From: Sphingobacterium alkalisoli
GTDB lineage: Bacteria > Bacteroidota > Bacteroidia > Sphingobacteriales > Sphingobacteriaceae
Length of the DNA: 64,000 nt
Direction of reading: 5' to 3'
NCBI RefSeq assembly: GCF_005049105.1
Contig: NZ_SUKA01000009.1
Span: forward strand, 1 to 64,000
The position numbers and the translations under genes are program-made. Shown here piece after piece: positions 32,425 to 42,149 of this stretch (position 1 is the first letter of the stretch; each line of letters starts with the position of its first letter). The notes beneath the pieces were generated by a model. The model made no database searches. It was not told the DNA's origin and saw only the letters and a list, made by a program, of their open reading frames with translations.

Positions 32425-35400
32425 TTAAAATCCGACCGTAATTCCAAAAGTGTACGTACGCGGCAACGGCAAAAAATTGCTATAGCCCATAGGCACGAAG
32501 TCGGGATCGATTCCATGTTTATTGGCTCGCCAAAGTATTCCCACATTGTCTACATAGGCGTAAATCTGAGCTGAACGCAACGAAAGCGATTCCATCCATT
32601 TGCCTTTCAAATTATAGGAAAGGGTAATATCTTTTAAACGAACGTGCGAAGCACTTTCTACAAGAATATCGGCATATCGATACGCTTCGTCACGGTAGGT
32701 ATCAAATAGATTATAACCAGGATAGGCCGGTACATCCGTACGAGCTTCGTCGCCAGGCTCTCGCCAGCGTAAAGCGTAATCGCTGTGTCCCGTTGAACGA
32801 AACATATCCGTACCTGCCAATCCGTAATAATTAATAGAAGAACGTCGGAAATAGTGACCTAATTTGTAGGTTAACGTGGTTGTCAGTCCAATACCCTTGT
32901 AAAACAAGTTGTGCGTCCATCCACCGTAAAAACGGGGCTGAGCGGGGCCGTGATAAACTAACTTATCTGCGGGCAGGCTACCCAAAATCGATGCATAATC
33001 GCCTAATGCGCCATGTTCATCTAAGAGCTGAGGATTTCCGTCACTGTCTAAGCCTCCCCAAGCATAGCTATACAAGGCATATACGGGGCGTCCCGATAGT
33101 GGGAAAACTTCTCGGTCAGCCAGCATATAACCTTGGTTTCCTGTTAAAAAACCTCCGCCTGCTGTGACTCCGGAAGAGAAGCTTCCTGAGCCAATTAAGG
33201 CAATATCTTCCACGCGATCAATCGCGTGACTAAACAATAATTTAGTATCCCAACGTAGCACCGAACCAATTCGGGCATTGAGTTCGAAATCGAAACCACG
33301 GCCCTGCATTGTCGCCACATTGGCCTGAATGGTACTGAAACCACTACTAGGGTCCAGAAAATGATCACCAAATAGATCCTGTCCTCGCTTTGTAAACCAT
33401 TCCAAACGGCCTGATAACCTGTTGTTCCACAAACCAAAATCGACAGCCAGGTTTAATTGACTTACTTTTTCCCACTGCAACAGCGGATTGGCTGGCGACG
33501 TAATATTTGCCGTTGGAAGTCGGGTCATAAAATCGCGTCCGGCCCACGCTATGGGAAACGAAGTCTGCGCGGCACTAACATTCCCATTGAACCCATACGT
33601 ACTGCGGAAACGTAGTTCCGAAAAGATGCCGCTTGTAGGGAAAAAGGACTCCCTGCTAATGTTCCAGGCTAGACCAGAAGACCATAGCGGCACATTACGA
33701 TCGGCAGGATTAACGCCAAATAGACTGGATTTGTCGATCCGTCCGCTTGCCGATACAACGTAACGGTCTAAGTAGGTGTACGACACGTTACTATAGAACG
33801 AGGCATACCGGTTCCACTCTTGGCTGATTCTATCCTGGATACCACCTCCAAATTCAAAAGGCAAGGCAAACGGCATCGTAAACTGCTCGTACGATGCCAT
33901 TTTATCCATATCAGTGTATTGCAAGGTTCGATCGTCGTAGCCGTAAAAGCTATTTAGCATATTATCGTACAGGATATCGCGAACCTCCATCCCTACTATA
34001 CCCGACAAGCGATGCCGGTGTTCTGCCCAGCCGCCATTATAATTTAGCTGCCCCCGAAAGTTGTGCGAACTACGCTGTCCAGCGTTGCTAATCAACACAT
34101 CCCCAACTGGAACCGCCCTACGTAAACCGTTATCTCCGTTTGGATCTCTAACGCTGTACGTATTGATCAGATCCCGGGTGCTGTACATATCGAGTGGGCG
34201 CAGGTCGCGGCCGCTAATCACATCCCGCTCGAATTGATAGCGTAGGTCTGCACTGAAACCCAAGGGCAACTTGTATTCAAGGCCTGCCGCAATACGGCTA
34301 TACTGCTGCTTCGTCTGGTTATCCCGTAAGTTGATTTCATCGGCTGGCCGGTAGCTCCAATCTTGCATCCCGTATTGCTGCTGCAGCTGTTGATCGTATA
34401 GGAAAGGTACATCCCGGGCTATGGAAATGGCATTGCCCTGTGCATCACGTAAACGTTGGTAAGGATAAAAGGCATATTGATTTGCATCGACAGACCCGAG
34501 GTTACCACCCGTCTCGCCCTGAAAACCGTAGAGCCCCATAGCATTATGTTGCTGCCCATTCCAAGCGTGGTTAAGTGATACGTTTAGCTGCAGGCTTTTC
34601 ATAATTTGGTAGGTATTGTCTCCCCGCAACGTTATGCGATCCGTACCATTTCCGCGCTCGGAAGATTGATCCCGGTCGTACCCTGCAGAAAACATATAGC
34701 GTACACGTTCGCTTCCGCCACGCATGTTGAATTGATGTTGCTGATGGACACGGTTCCGGTAGAAGACATCAGCATACTCTTTCCGTACATCGACACCTCG
34801 AAGATCGTTGAGATACGCATCGGCCTGTTGTTGCGTGGAACGCCCTTGTTGCACATCCATGAGTTGCTGTACGACTTCCGAGAGCGTCGGAAGCTCATCC
34901 AGAGGTGAACTCAAGTACTGATCGTAACGGCCGTCTTGATACCAGGCCCGCTCGAGATCAATGTAGTCTGATGAAGACATATAAGGCAGGTAGCTTAGAT
35001 CGGGACGGTCTCCGACGAGTGCCTGCGAACGCAGCTCAATGGTAGGCCGTTCATTAAATGCGCCTCTACGCGTGCTGACCACGATCACGCCGTTAGCCGC
35101 CCGTACACCCCAAATCGAAGCGGCAGCGGCATCGCGCAGGATCGTAATATTTTCAACGTCATTGGGATTGATGCTATTGAGGCTTCCTTCGATAGGGAAG
35201 CCATCCACTACAACCAAGGGCTGATCGTCTCCGTAAATGGTGCTTCGCCCCCGAACAACTAAGCTTGGCTCGCCGCTTGCACTGTTTCGGTGAAACACTA
35301 AACCACCGGCAAGGCCTTCTAGGCGATCCAAAACATTCATAGTCGGTTTCCGGCTGAGTAGCTCGTTAGACACGGCAGCAAAAGATCCAGTAGCGCGTTC

Positions 35401-36126
35401 GCGTGGCAATTGCTGGTACCCGGTAGATACGACAACTTCCTGCAAGTCTGCAGCCTCGCCTTTTAACATAATCGTACCTAGATCGTTCGTAGCACGTAGC
35501 TCGAGTGCCGTATAACCGATATAACTAATTTCTAAAATGGCTCTTCTTGGGACATCGTTAAGTAAAAAGCGTCCATTTTGATCGGTCAAGGTGGCCTTAT
35601 CCTGACCCCTTACCCTTACCGAAGCGCCTACCAAGGGCTCGCCCAGCTCGTTCGTAACCCGGCCTTGTGTAGGACTCTGCTGTTCTAGAACTGTAACGGG
35701 AGAAACAACCACAGGGGACACTGTCGTCTCAGTTAAAGGCATTGCAGATATGATCTTGCCATTTACCTGATAGCCGAACGGCTGATTCCTGAACAGCATA
35801 GGCAGCATCTCCAATACATCTTGACCCGAAACGTGGATCGTCACGGCTTTTGCTTGTCTAAGCAGCTCATCCTTCATAATAAAGGAATATCCCGACTGCC
35901 GTTGCACTTCTTTGACAACAGATTTAAAGGATGCCTGTCGCACCTGCACGGTGACTTTCTGCCCCAATACATCCCCTAATACGCTAAAGGATAAAGCAAA
36001 AGTCAAAAAAAAGAAAAGCTTCATAACAAGCAATGTTTTTAGTGAAAAACTATCACGCGGGCTACATTGATAAACTAATCGTAGAATCGCGGAACCGTTT
36101 TCGATATTCATATTCATAACAAGCAT
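32425..36126 (-). CDS. SusC/RagA transporter with STN signalling domain
   Basis: About 1233 aa. The N-terminal part has a hydrophobic signal (MKLFFFLTFALSFSVLG) preceded by a ~38-residue extension often seen in this family. An STN (secretin/TonB short N-terminal) domain follows (VTVQVRQASFKSVVKEVQRQSGYSF ... VSGQDVLEMLPMLF), then a carboxypeptidase-like Ig fold (GRVTNELGEPLVGASVRVRG). The plug has SFAAVSNELLSRKP and LVVRGRSTIYGDDQPLVVVDGFP, and a long barrel completes the protein. The STN domain contacts the FecR-type anti-sigma factor encoded upstream, so uptake of substrate switches on its own locus. The longest frame begins with TTG at 36138; ATG 36126 is used here, and ATG 36117 or 36111 remain possible. 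Confidence 0.92.
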   Translation of the reverse strand: MLVMNMNIENGSAILRLVYQCSPRDSFSLKTLLVMKLFFFLTFALSFSVLGDVLGQKVTVQVRQASFKSVVKEVQRQSGYSFIMKDELLRQAKAVTIHVSGQDVLEMLPMLFRNQPFGYQVNGKIISAMPLTETTVSPVVVSPVTVLEQQSPTQGRVTNELGEPLVGASVRVRGQDKATLTDQNGRFLLNDVPRRAILEISYIGYTALELRATNDLGTIMLKGEAADLQEVVVSTGYQQLPRERATGSFAAVSNELLSRKPTMNVLDRLEGLAGGLVFHRNSASGEPSLVVRGRSTIYGDDQPLVVVDGFPIEGSLNSINPNDVENITILRDAAAASIWGVRAANGVIVVSTRRGAFNERPTIELRSQALVGDRPDLSYLPYMSSSDYIDLERAWYQDGRYDQYLSSPLDELPTLSEVVQQLMDVQQGRSTQQQADAYLNDLRGVDVRKEYADVFYRNRVHQQHQFNMRGGSERVRYMFSAGYDRDQSSERGNGTDRITLRGDNTYQIMKSLQLNVSLNHAWNGQQHNAMGLYGFQGETGGNLGSVDANQYAFYPYQRLRDAQGNAISIARDVPFLYDQQLQQQYGMQDWSYRPADEINLRDNQTKQQYSRIAAGLEYKLPLGFSADLRYQFERDVISGRDLRPLDMYSTRDLINTYSVRDPNGDNGLRRAVPVGDVLISNAGQRSSHNFRGQLNYNGGWAEHRHRLSGIVGMEVRDILYDNMLNSFYGYDDRTLQYTDMDKMASYEQFTMPFALPFEFGGGIQDRISQEWNRYASFYSNVSYTYLDRYVVSASGRIDKSSLFGVNPADRNVPLWSSGLAWNISRESFFPTSGIFSELRFRSTYGFNGNVSAAQTSFPIAWAGRDFMTRLPTANITSPANPLLQWEKVSQLNLAVDFGLWNNRLSGRLEWFTKRGQDLFGDHFLDPSSGFSTIQANVATMQGRGFDFELNARIGSVLRWDTKLLFSHAIDRVEDIALIGSGSFSSGVTAGGGFLTGNQGYMLADREVFPLSGRPVYALYSYAWGGLDSDGNPQLLDEHGALGDYASILGSLPADKLVYHGPAQPRFYGGWTHNLFYKGIGLTTTLTYKLGHYFRRSSINYYGLAGTDMFRSTGHSDYALRWREPGDEARTDVPAYPGYNLFDTYRDEAYRYADILVESASHVRLKDITLSYNLKGKWMESLSLRSAQIYAYVDNVGILWRANKHGIDPDFVPMGYSNFLPLPRTYTFGITVGF

Positions 36127-36264
36127 TTTGTTATGCAATACAGACCCCTGGCCGTTAGTCAGCCCACAAAACCGCCTTTGTGTTTCAGGTTATTTTGTCT
36201 AAGTTTGTATTGCTAGGTTAAAGATTTGATTACATACACAGTAACATTTTGGTCTAGCACTATC

Positions 36265-36292
36265 GCCGAAAATGCTTGCACCCATTTTCGGC
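36265..36292. other. Stem-loop between fecR and susC
   Basis: GCCGAAAATG-CTTGCACC-CATTTTCGGC, perfect 10-bp arms. The T-rich flank is on the plus side, so it is not an intrinsic terminator for the minus-strand operon; it may be an attenuator or an mRNA stability element. A GC-richer stem-loop occupies the equivalent gap at 57313. Confidence 0.5.
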
Positions 36293-36324
36293 ATTTTTAT
36301 GTGCCAAGACCGGAAGAAATTCTC

Positions 36325-37473
36325 CTATTTTGTGACCATTACCCTCCTCCCTTCGATCTTGAATGTAACGTTATAATTCAGTGCTAGGGCTTCAAGCACT
36401 TCGGATAATCGGGTTTCCCGGTTTAACGCAATATAGGCCTTTTCGGTTGGTCGGCTTTTATCATCAAAAGTAACATCGTACCAACGCTCAAGCTGGGGAA
36501 TGATATCTTGGAGATGCACTGCGTCGAGAATAATGTAACCATCTTTCCAGGCGGCGTAGTCTAGGGCATCTTCGATGTGCTGTATAGCTGTTTTCGCACC
36601 AGAAACAACAGCTTGCTGTCCCGGGGCTAGGACTTGGGTCTGCTGCGATATGCTATTCTTCAATGCTACCCGTCCCTGTATCAAAGTAGTGACTTGCCGC
36701 GATGCTCCATCATAGGTATTAACATTGAATTCGGTGCCCAACACGCTAATTTCTTGTCCTGCAGAGCGCACTATAAATGGTTTTTCCGGATCTGATTTTA
36801 CCTCAAAATAGGCTTCTCCGGTTAAATCGACTTCGCGCTTGCTACCTGTAAATGAGGTCGGGTACCGGAGCGATGACGCGGCATTTAACCAAGCGACGGT
36901 ACCATCGGGCAAGGTGATTTTATAGTACCCCCCCTTTGGGGTGGTTAATGTCGCGTAAGAAGAGGCCTGTAGGGGGATTCCCGTACCATCGGTATAGTTC
37001 GCACGGTTATCTGCTACCTGGATACCTTCTTTATCTTCTTTGAGTACAATACGTGTGCCGTCTGCTAGCGTAATCGCAGCACGTTGCTCTCCAGGGAGCA
37101 CATCGCCACCATATTTGCTCACCAACTCGACGGCCTGCTTTTCTTTTTTCTCCAGGAAAAAAAACGTTCCTAACCCCAAAAGTGTAATAGCCAGGATCGC
37201 AGCAGCCACTGCGCGCGTATACGGAAACCGACGAATAGGTTGTGGCGGATTAATCCGTTGCAGTAAACGGATGCCTATGGCATCGGCCAACGCTTCGATT
37301 TCCGGCTGCTTTGCATCAACGTGACGATCTAATTCCTGTTGAATCCGAAGCGTGAGATCTGTTGAATCGACATGAAACTGAAAATAAGCCAACAAGGCAT
37401 CCAGCTCCTTCTCGGAGTAATTTCCGGAAAGGTATTTTTGAAATAAAATATGGATTTCTGATTGATTTTCCAT
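36325..37473 (-). CDS. FecR-type anti-sigma factor
   Basis: Inner-membrane anti-sigma factor, 382 aa. The cytoplasmic sigma-binding N-terminus (MENQSEIHILFQKYLSGNYSEKELDALLAYF) is followed by one transmembrane helix (AVAAAILAITLLGLGTFFFL, ~88-107). The periplasmic FecR domain has GYYKITLPDGTVAWLNAASSLRYP and VDLTGEAYFEV, and the C-terminal DUF4974 has YDVTFDDKS and EVLEALALNYNVTFKIEGRRVMV. The start at ATG 37473 is preferred over 37551, whose 26 extra residues are unlike the family. The partner sigma factor is the next gene upstream; the signal donor is the STN-SusC downstream. Confidence 0.93.
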   Translation of the reverse strand: MENQSEIHILFQKYLSGNYSEKELDALLAYFQFHVDSTDLTLRIQQELDRHVDAKQPEIEALADAIGIRLLQRINPPQPIRRFPYTRAVAAAILAITLLGLGTFFFLEKKEKQAVELVSKYGGDVLPGEQRAAITLADGTRIVLKEDKEGIQVADNRANYTDGTGIPLQASSYATLTTPKGGYYKITLPDGTVAWLNAASSLRYPTSFTGSKREVDLTGEAYFEVKSDPEKPFIVRSAGQEISVLGTEFNVNTYDGASRQVTTLIQGRVALKNSISQQTQVLAPGQQAVVSGAKTAIQHIEDALDYAAWKDGYIILDAVHLQDIIPQLERWYDVTFDDKSRPTEKAYIALNRETRLSEVLEALALNYNVTFKIEGRRVMVTK

Positions 37474-37590
37474 CGCGCATTTACTATCTATACACGTAAA
37501 CGGGAAAATCCAAGTAGACAAAAGGCATATTTTTTTAAAGAAAACACACAATAACAGTTCAAATTCAGGAGATAAGAAGAAAATTTATAT

Positions 37591-38193
37591 TTAACGAAGC
37601 GAAAGCATCACAAAAAAACCAAAAAAATAGGATAGAAACCGAGGATCTTCTTGTGTCAACTTTTTAAGCAGCAGATTCGCATTGCGTATATGAGTATTTA
37701 CGGTAGTTTCACTAATATGCAACTCTGCTGCTACTTCTTTATAGCTCTTTTCTTCAAGTTTGCACAAGGAATATACTGTGCGCTGCTGTGGAGACAACTG
37801 GTTGAGTAGGGAATCAAGCAAATGCTTATTTTCTTCTAACACTAACAATTCTTCTACATGGCTGTAATATTCACTCCATTGTGGCAACAGGTAGTCGCGG
37901 AATTTTTGTTCGTAGCCAGCACGTCGAAAGATATTTTTTGCTTTATTCGCGGCACTTTGAAAGAGGTAAGGTCTTATGGATCTCTCGGGATCGATACGTG
38001 CGCGATTTTCCCAGAGTCCTAAAAACAAATCCTGGAGCACGTCCTCGACCAATTCCGGCGATTTTAGCATCCGCAACAAGTTACCGGTCAGTTTGATTTT
38101 GTATTGACCGTAAAGCTGTTCAAAGGCCGACACATCACCCTCGCGAAGCTTACGCAATAAATCCATTTCATCGGGGGCCGAAGCAATTTCCAT
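37591..38193 (-). CDS. ECF RNA polymerase sigma factor
   Basis: Sigma-70 factor of the Bacteroidetes FecI-like class, about 200 aa from ATG 38193 (ATG 38166 also possible). Region 2: DVSAFEQLYGQYKIKLTGNLLRML and VEDVLQDLFLGLWENR. Region 4: LNQLSPQQRTVYSLCKLEEKSYKEVAAELHISETTVNTHI, with a hydrophobic C-terminal tail (YFFGFFVMLSLR). The frame extends upstream to 38355, but that part overlaps the dehydrogenase gene (ends 38331) and is not conserved. It is controlled by the FecR protein that follows and drives the SusC/SusD genes at 32425 and 31038. Confidence 0.92.
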   Translation of the reverse strand: MEIASAPDEMDLLRKLREGDVSAFEQLYGQYKIKLTGNLLRMLKSPELVEDVLQDLFLGLWENRARIDPERSIRPYLFQSAANKAKNIFRRAGYEQKFRDYLLPQWSEYYSHVEELLVLEENKHLLDSLLNQLSPQQRTVYSLCKLEEKSYKEVAAELHISETTVNTHIRNANLLLKKLTQEDPRFLSYFFGFFVMLSLR

Positions 38194-38280
38194 TATCCTG
38201 TTTAGGCTGGTATAAAGCGAAGTAAAGAAAACTTTAGCACATAGACAAATTATGGTTAAAAAGCCGTATAAATTAACAAA

Positions 38281-38308
38281 GGCCGGGCGAATATGTGTTT
38301 GCCCGGCC
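38281..38308 (-). terminator. Intrinsic terminator after the Gfo/Idh/MocA gene
   Basis: GGCCGGGC-12-base loop-GCCCGGCC followed by TTTG on the minus strand, 22 bases after the stop codon. It separates the dehydrogenase gene from the sigma-factor unit. Confidence 0.7.
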
Positions 38309-38330
38309 TTAAATAGACTTGAGGTATTAA

Positions 38331-39749
38331 TTATACCTGATAATATTGCTCCCACCCTTTTGCCGGAGGAGGCCCTATTAAAAGTGCATTTGCAAACTTA
38401 TCGTTTACAATTTCCTTTTTGATCGGATCAAATACAATTTTTGTATTGAGTTTTTGGGTGATCACACCGAGGCAAAAAACCTGACTTAATGGCCCGGCCA
38501 GATCAAAAGGTGATCTCGTTTTTTCTTCTCCCTTGCACGCTTTTAAGAAGTTTGCAAAGTGATTAGAAGGTGAAGAGAGCACGGTAGGCAATTTAGCTGC
38601 AACTTCCTGTGCCTTACTATCTGGAATAATCTTTAGGGTGCTGCCATGCGATCCACCTTTGAAGGTCAGATTTTTGGAATAGATTATCTTACCTGGATTC
38701 AATTTGGCCGGTTCTAATTTACCTGTACTAGGGGGCGGAATGTTCGGATCAAGGCCCGAGACGCCATATCCTTCCGGTATCGGCGGAAGATTATCAAGCC
38801 CGTCATACCAGTTGATATCGATAGCACCCCTGCTCTTCTTTTTCGGAAAATGAAACTTAAGTGTGGAGGACATCGGAAAAAAGAAAGAATTATGACCTTC
38901 CAACATCACGGCATCCACTTCTGTAGGAAGTCCTAGGTCTAGAAATTCGTGGGCTGTATCAAGAAGATGAGCTCCCCAGTCTCCTAATGCACCCATTCCG
39001 AAGTCAAACCAGCATCTCCATTGTCCGTTGACGAAGTCTTTATTATAGTCATGTCCTAAAGTCTGCATCTGCCATAATTCCCAATCCAGCGTCTGCGGAA
39101 TAGGCTGTGCCTTAGGAAATGCTTTCATCGCCGGATCCCAGCTGTGCCATCTTCGCGGCATATTCATATGGGCATCAATTCGGTGAACATCTTTAATAAT
39201 CCCTGCATCTTTCCAGGCTTTGAACTGAAAATAGTTTGCTTCAGAATGTCCCTGATTCCCCATCTGCGTCACTACTTTAGGGAATTTTTTAGCTTTCTGC
39301 ATCATCAATTCTACCTCCCAGAAAGTGCGTGCCATTGGCTTTTCTACATACACATGCTTGCCCATATCTATAGCCATCATCGTGGCCGCAAAGTGTGCAA
39401 AATCTGGTGTACCAATGGAAACCGCGTCGATCTGCGTATCCATCTGTTCCAACATTTTCCGGAAATCCGTGAATTTTCGTGCATCTGGAAACATCTTCAT
39501 AATCTCGGCAGTGTGCGGTGCGCCTAAATCCACATCACACAAGGATACTATATTACACAATCCGGTCTTATACAATTCTTTGATGATTTCAGCAGCTCTA
39601 TTCCCGATACCGATACAAGCTAAATTAACCCGTTCGCCCGGTTTAGCAAGTACAACATTGCCTAGAAGACTATTGGATAAGAGGACTGCTCCGCCAGCAA
39701 TAGTCGATTTTTTGAGAAAACTTCTTCTTGAAAAATGGTGATTTGTCAT
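38331..39749 (-). CDS. Tat-exported Gfo/Idh/MocA-family oxidoreductase
   Basis: 472 aa NAD(P)-dependent sugar dehydrogenase. The N-terminus FSRRSFLKKSTIAGGAVLL is a clear twin-arginine signal, so the enzyme is folded with its cofactor before export. The Rossmann region VNLACIGIGNRAAEI, the HVYVEKPMARTFWEVE motif (catalytic EKP) and GDWGAHLLDTAHEFLDLG (with the DxxxH motif) mark the family. It ends in the extended C-terminal GFO domain. It follows by 32 bases a gene with two DUF1080 (3-keto-disaccharide hydrolase) domains. Such pairs act together: oxidation of a glycoside at C3, then lytic cleavage of the 3-keto sugar (family knowledge). A periplasmic 3-keto-glycoside step is therefore the best guess. 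Confidence 0.9.
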   Translation of the reverse strand: MTNHHFSRRSFLKKSTIAGGAVLLSNSLLGNVVLAKPGERVNLACIGIGNRAAEIIKELYKTGLCNIVSLCDVDLGAPHTAEIMKMFPDARKFTDFRKMLEQMDTQIDAVSIGTPDFAHFAATMMAIDMGKHVYVEKPMARTFWEVELMMQKAKKFPKVVTQMGNQGHSEANYFQFKAWKDAGIIKDVHRIDAHMNMPRRWHSWDPAMKAFPKAQPIPQTLDWELWQMQTLGHDYNKDFVNGQWRCWFDFGMGALGDWGAHLLDTAHEFLDLGLPTEVDAVMLEGHNSFFFPMSSTLKFHFPKKKSRGAIDINWYDGLDNLPPIPEGYGVSGLDPNIPPPSTGKLEPAKLNPGKIIYSKNLTFKGGSHGSTLKIIPDSKAQEVAAKLPTVLSSPSNHFANFLKACKGEEKTRSPFDLAGPLSQVFCLGVITQKLNTKIVFDPIKKEIVNDKFANALLIGPPPAKGWEQYYQV

Positions 39750-39781
39750 GTCAATATACGTTTAGTAGTTCGGGCTTAAAA

Positions 39782-41206
39782 TTAATAGGTTTTGATTTTA
39801 ATATTACGATAGGAAACTGCATCTCCATGATCTTGTAATAGAATGTGTCCTTCTTTTGCTTCCCCAAAATTCGCCCAATCTTTATACTTACTTGTGGCAA
39901 CGATGTCCTTAAATTCTTTGGATCCTCTTTCGTATGTCACCATTTTTATACCGTTAAGATAGTGTGTTACCTGATTGTCCGGCGTCACTACGACACGACC
40001 ACGGTTCCATTCTCCTATTGGTCTACGCGCACGCCCGTCCTTATTGGATGTAATCAGGTCATATAACGACGCCAACGTACGGTTACCATTCCTGCCCATT
40101 TTTGCGTCAGGGTGCAGGGCATCATCCAACACTTGGAATTCTAAACCTATGGCCGATCCATGTGTCTTTTCCTTTAACGTAACAAAATACTTAACACCAC
40201 TATTCGCCCCCGGAGTAAGCTTGAACTCAAATGAGAGGTCGAAAGCGGAAAATTGATCTTGGGAAACGATATCGCCTCCGTTGGTCGACTCGCCACCATC
40301 TGATTTTAACACGTTAACCTGCCCGTTTTTAATCTCCCAGCCCTTATCAGGTAGTTGCCCCGTGCGTGCACTTTTCCACCCGGTAAAATCCTGTCCGTTA
40401 AACAATAGCTTATATCCGGCCTTCTGCTCGGCGGAGGAAAGTTGGTTAGGCACTAGATTTACGATATGTACATCTTTAGGGAAATCTTTCGATTTTAGGT
40501 TAGCTGTCTGAATTTTGATATTCCTGAAATACACTTTCTTTCCATCCAATTCATTTGGGATACTGTGCACCTGCAGCCCAATAAAACCTGTTGGATCTAA
40601 TGTATCGATCACGAAGGCCGTAGGTACACCGTTAATCCAAGTTTTTAGCTCGTTTCCTATGGCTTCAATACGTACATGGTTGTATTCTTCCTGCTTATAA
40701 GCTGTTTTAGCTTTTTCATTCAGATCCAACGGATAAAGCCACATTCTTCGGGCTTCATCATAGATACCACCGGACCAGGCTCGCGCCGACGGATCAATTT
40801 CCACCTGCCTGCCGTACACCCGACCTTTGCCATTGTTGGCAGCGGCATCAAAATGGCTACGCGTTTGAATACCTGAATTGGTACTATTCCCTTCCAGCTT
40901 AATATCCAGTTCGAGGATAAAATCGCCATACTCCTGCTCGGTTACGAGGAATGAATTGGGAGTTCCTTTCGTCATCGTTCCTACGATTGCTCCGTCGACC
41001 ACTTCATAAGGAGCCTCTCCACCTAACTTCTTCCAACCTTTTAAACTCTTACCATCAAATAAGCTTGTCCAGTTTTCTTTTTGACTTTCACTGGCTTTTA
41101 TAGTACTACATGACCAGTAGGTAAGGCAACTAGCAGATAACAGTGCCACTGTAGCAAATGCAGTAAACAGCTTTTTTCTCGTTTTTATCATCATATTTAT
41201 TTTCAT
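39782..41206 (-). CDS. Protein with two DUF1080 (3-keto-glycoside hydrolase) domains
   Basis: 474 aa exported protein with signal and probable lipobox (TYWSC near residue 33). Two laminin-G-like DUF1080 folds are in tandem: the first has WTSLFDGKSLKGWKKLGGEAPYEVVDGAIVG, FILELDIKLEGNSTNSGIQTR and VRIEAIGNELKTWINGVP. The second has LLFNGQDFTGWKSARTG, FDLSFEFKLTPGANSGVKYFV and GHILLQDHGDAVSYRNIKI. Members cleave or lyse 3-keto-glycosides (family knowledge). It is co-transcribed with the Tat-exported dehydrogenase that could generate the 3-keto substrate. A candidate promoter with an overlapping inverted repeat and a LacI-type palindrome lie upstream (41284-41367). Confidence 0.9.
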   Translation of the reverse strand: MKINMMIKTRKKLFTAFATVALLSASCLTYWSCSTIKASESQKENWTSLFDGKSLKGWKKLGGEAPYEVVDGAIVGTMTKGTPNSFLVTEQEYGDFILELDIKLEGNSTNSGIQTRSHFDAAANNGKGRVYGRQVEIDPSARAWSGGIYDEARRMWLYPLDLNEKAKTAYKQEEYNHVRIEAIGNELKTWINGVPTAFVIDTLDPTGFIGLQVHSIPNELDGKKVYFRNIKIQTANLKSKDFPKDVHIVNLVPNQLSSAEQKAGYKLLFNGQDFTGWKSARTGQLPDKGWEIKNGQVNVLKSDGGESTNGGDIVSQDQFSAFDLSFEFKLTPGANSGVKYFVTLKEKTHGSAIGLEFQVLDDALHPDAKMGRNGNRTLASLYDLITSNKDGRARRPIGEWNRGRVVVTPDNQVTHYLNGIKMVTYERGSKEFKDIVATSKYKDWANFGEAKEGHILLQDHGDAVSYRNIKIKTY

Positions 41207-41283
41207 TTTTATCCTTAGATCTATCGGTTTTGAGCTTCCCTTCCATGCTTAAGCAGGATACAAACTCGCGCTTAATGTCATCA

Positions 41284-41333
41284 TACATAGTTTATAGCTA
41301 TGTACAATGATATTAATTATTTACGAAAACAAA
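41284..41333 (-). promoter_or_regulatory. Candidate promoter with inverted-repeat operator
   Basis: Minus strand TTTG (41330-41333), 17 bases, TATCATTG (41305-41312), followed at once by a perfect 7-bp inverted repeat TACATAG-CTATAAA-CTATGTA (41284-41304) that would span the transcription start. Spacing is short of the ideal 19-20, so confidence is low. Confidence 0.3.
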
Positions 41334-41357
41334 GGCTATATCTAGGTTATTTTTACG

Positions 41358-41367
41358 AAAACGTTTT
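41358..41367. promoter_or_regulatory. LacI-type palindrome AAAACGTTTT
   Basis: Sits in GAAAACGTTTTA, the form typical of LacI-family operators with a central CG, about 25 bases upstream of the candidate -33 box of the DUF1080 operon. No LacI gene is in the window. Confidence 0.3.
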
Positions 41368-41393
41368 AGCCATTCACGCGAAAGTAGACACTG

Positions 41394-41975
41394 CTAAGCG
41401 GCTAGTGCTTTCTTTAATAATCGTTCACCTTCTTCGCTATAACGCAGCGTGAGCGCTACCTGCGTACCTTGATGACTCATCTTAGACAAGGTCTTTTGTA
41501 AAATAGCAATCATTTTCTCCTCCGATTGTTTCGCGATCAGTTCGTCGTATTGGTATTGTAGAAACAATAAACATAACGCATCTTCCATAGTTTGCACTTC
41601 CGGGTCCTTTTTTATTGCCTTTTTTTGTACAATTTCCTTTACACGCTTAATAGTCATATCATCATAGTCTACTGAACGTAATATTTCCTCTGCTTTTTGT
41701 GCGTGAAATCTGGAAAGATCACTACGCCAAGTCAAATAGCCTATACGCCCCTCGGGATAACTGCCTCGTGGAATTTCCCAACGTCCGATATGCTGGCAAC
41801 GTGATGCTAAAAGCAACGCCTCACTTGCATCGGAACGAAGTATGCTAATCCATTCGTGGAGCTTGATGGCATAAAAATATTCAATCGGATAATCCTGTCC
41901 CGAATTACTGATATGAGTGGGTGATTGACGATTATACGAATCGAACAATGCAAAAGCCTGGTCTAATTTTGTCAT
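41394..41975 (-). CDS. DUF4202 family protein
   Basis: 193 aa soluble, mostly helical protein. HEWISILRSDASEALLLASRCQHIGRWEIPRGSYPEGRIGYLTWR and HAQKAEEILRSVDYDD are the characteristic segments, with histidines at HEW, CQHIGRWEIPR and FHAQKA that could form an HD-like metal site. Family function is unknown to me. It starts close to AT-rich sequence and ends 187 bases before the DUF1080 gene. It is probably a housekeeping or independent gene lying by chance between the sugar loci. Confidence 0.8.
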   Translation of the reverse strand: MTKLDQAFALFDSYNRQSPTHISNSGQDYPIEYFYAIKLHEWISILRSDASEALLLASRCQHIGRWEIPRGSYPEGRIGYLTWRSDLSRFHAQKAEEILRSVDYDDMTIKRVKEIVQKKAIKKDPEVQTMEDALCLLFLQYQYDELIAKQSEEKMIAILQKTLSKMSHQGTQVALTLRYSEEGERLLKKALAA

Positions 41976-42149
41976 AAGAAAGGTAGTATGAGACGAAAAT
42001 CAATCTTTAGGTGAACATAGCAAAAAAAATCTATACTAAAAAGAATTTAATATTTTTACTTTGCTCTTAGCTATGTCTATGACATGGTATCATAAGGAAT
42101 GTCTACAGTTGCCAATTCCAACAATTCTCTTTCTTAAAGGTTTTGCTTA

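Noticed and set aside
32425..36138. TTG start for the SusC at 32425
   Set aside because: ATG codons follow within 4-9 codons and no promoter or other evidence favours the TTG.
37591..38355. 254-residue version of the sigma factor
   Set aside because: The extra N-terminus overlaps the dehydrogenase gene and contains the terminator region; the conserved sigma region begins near 38193.
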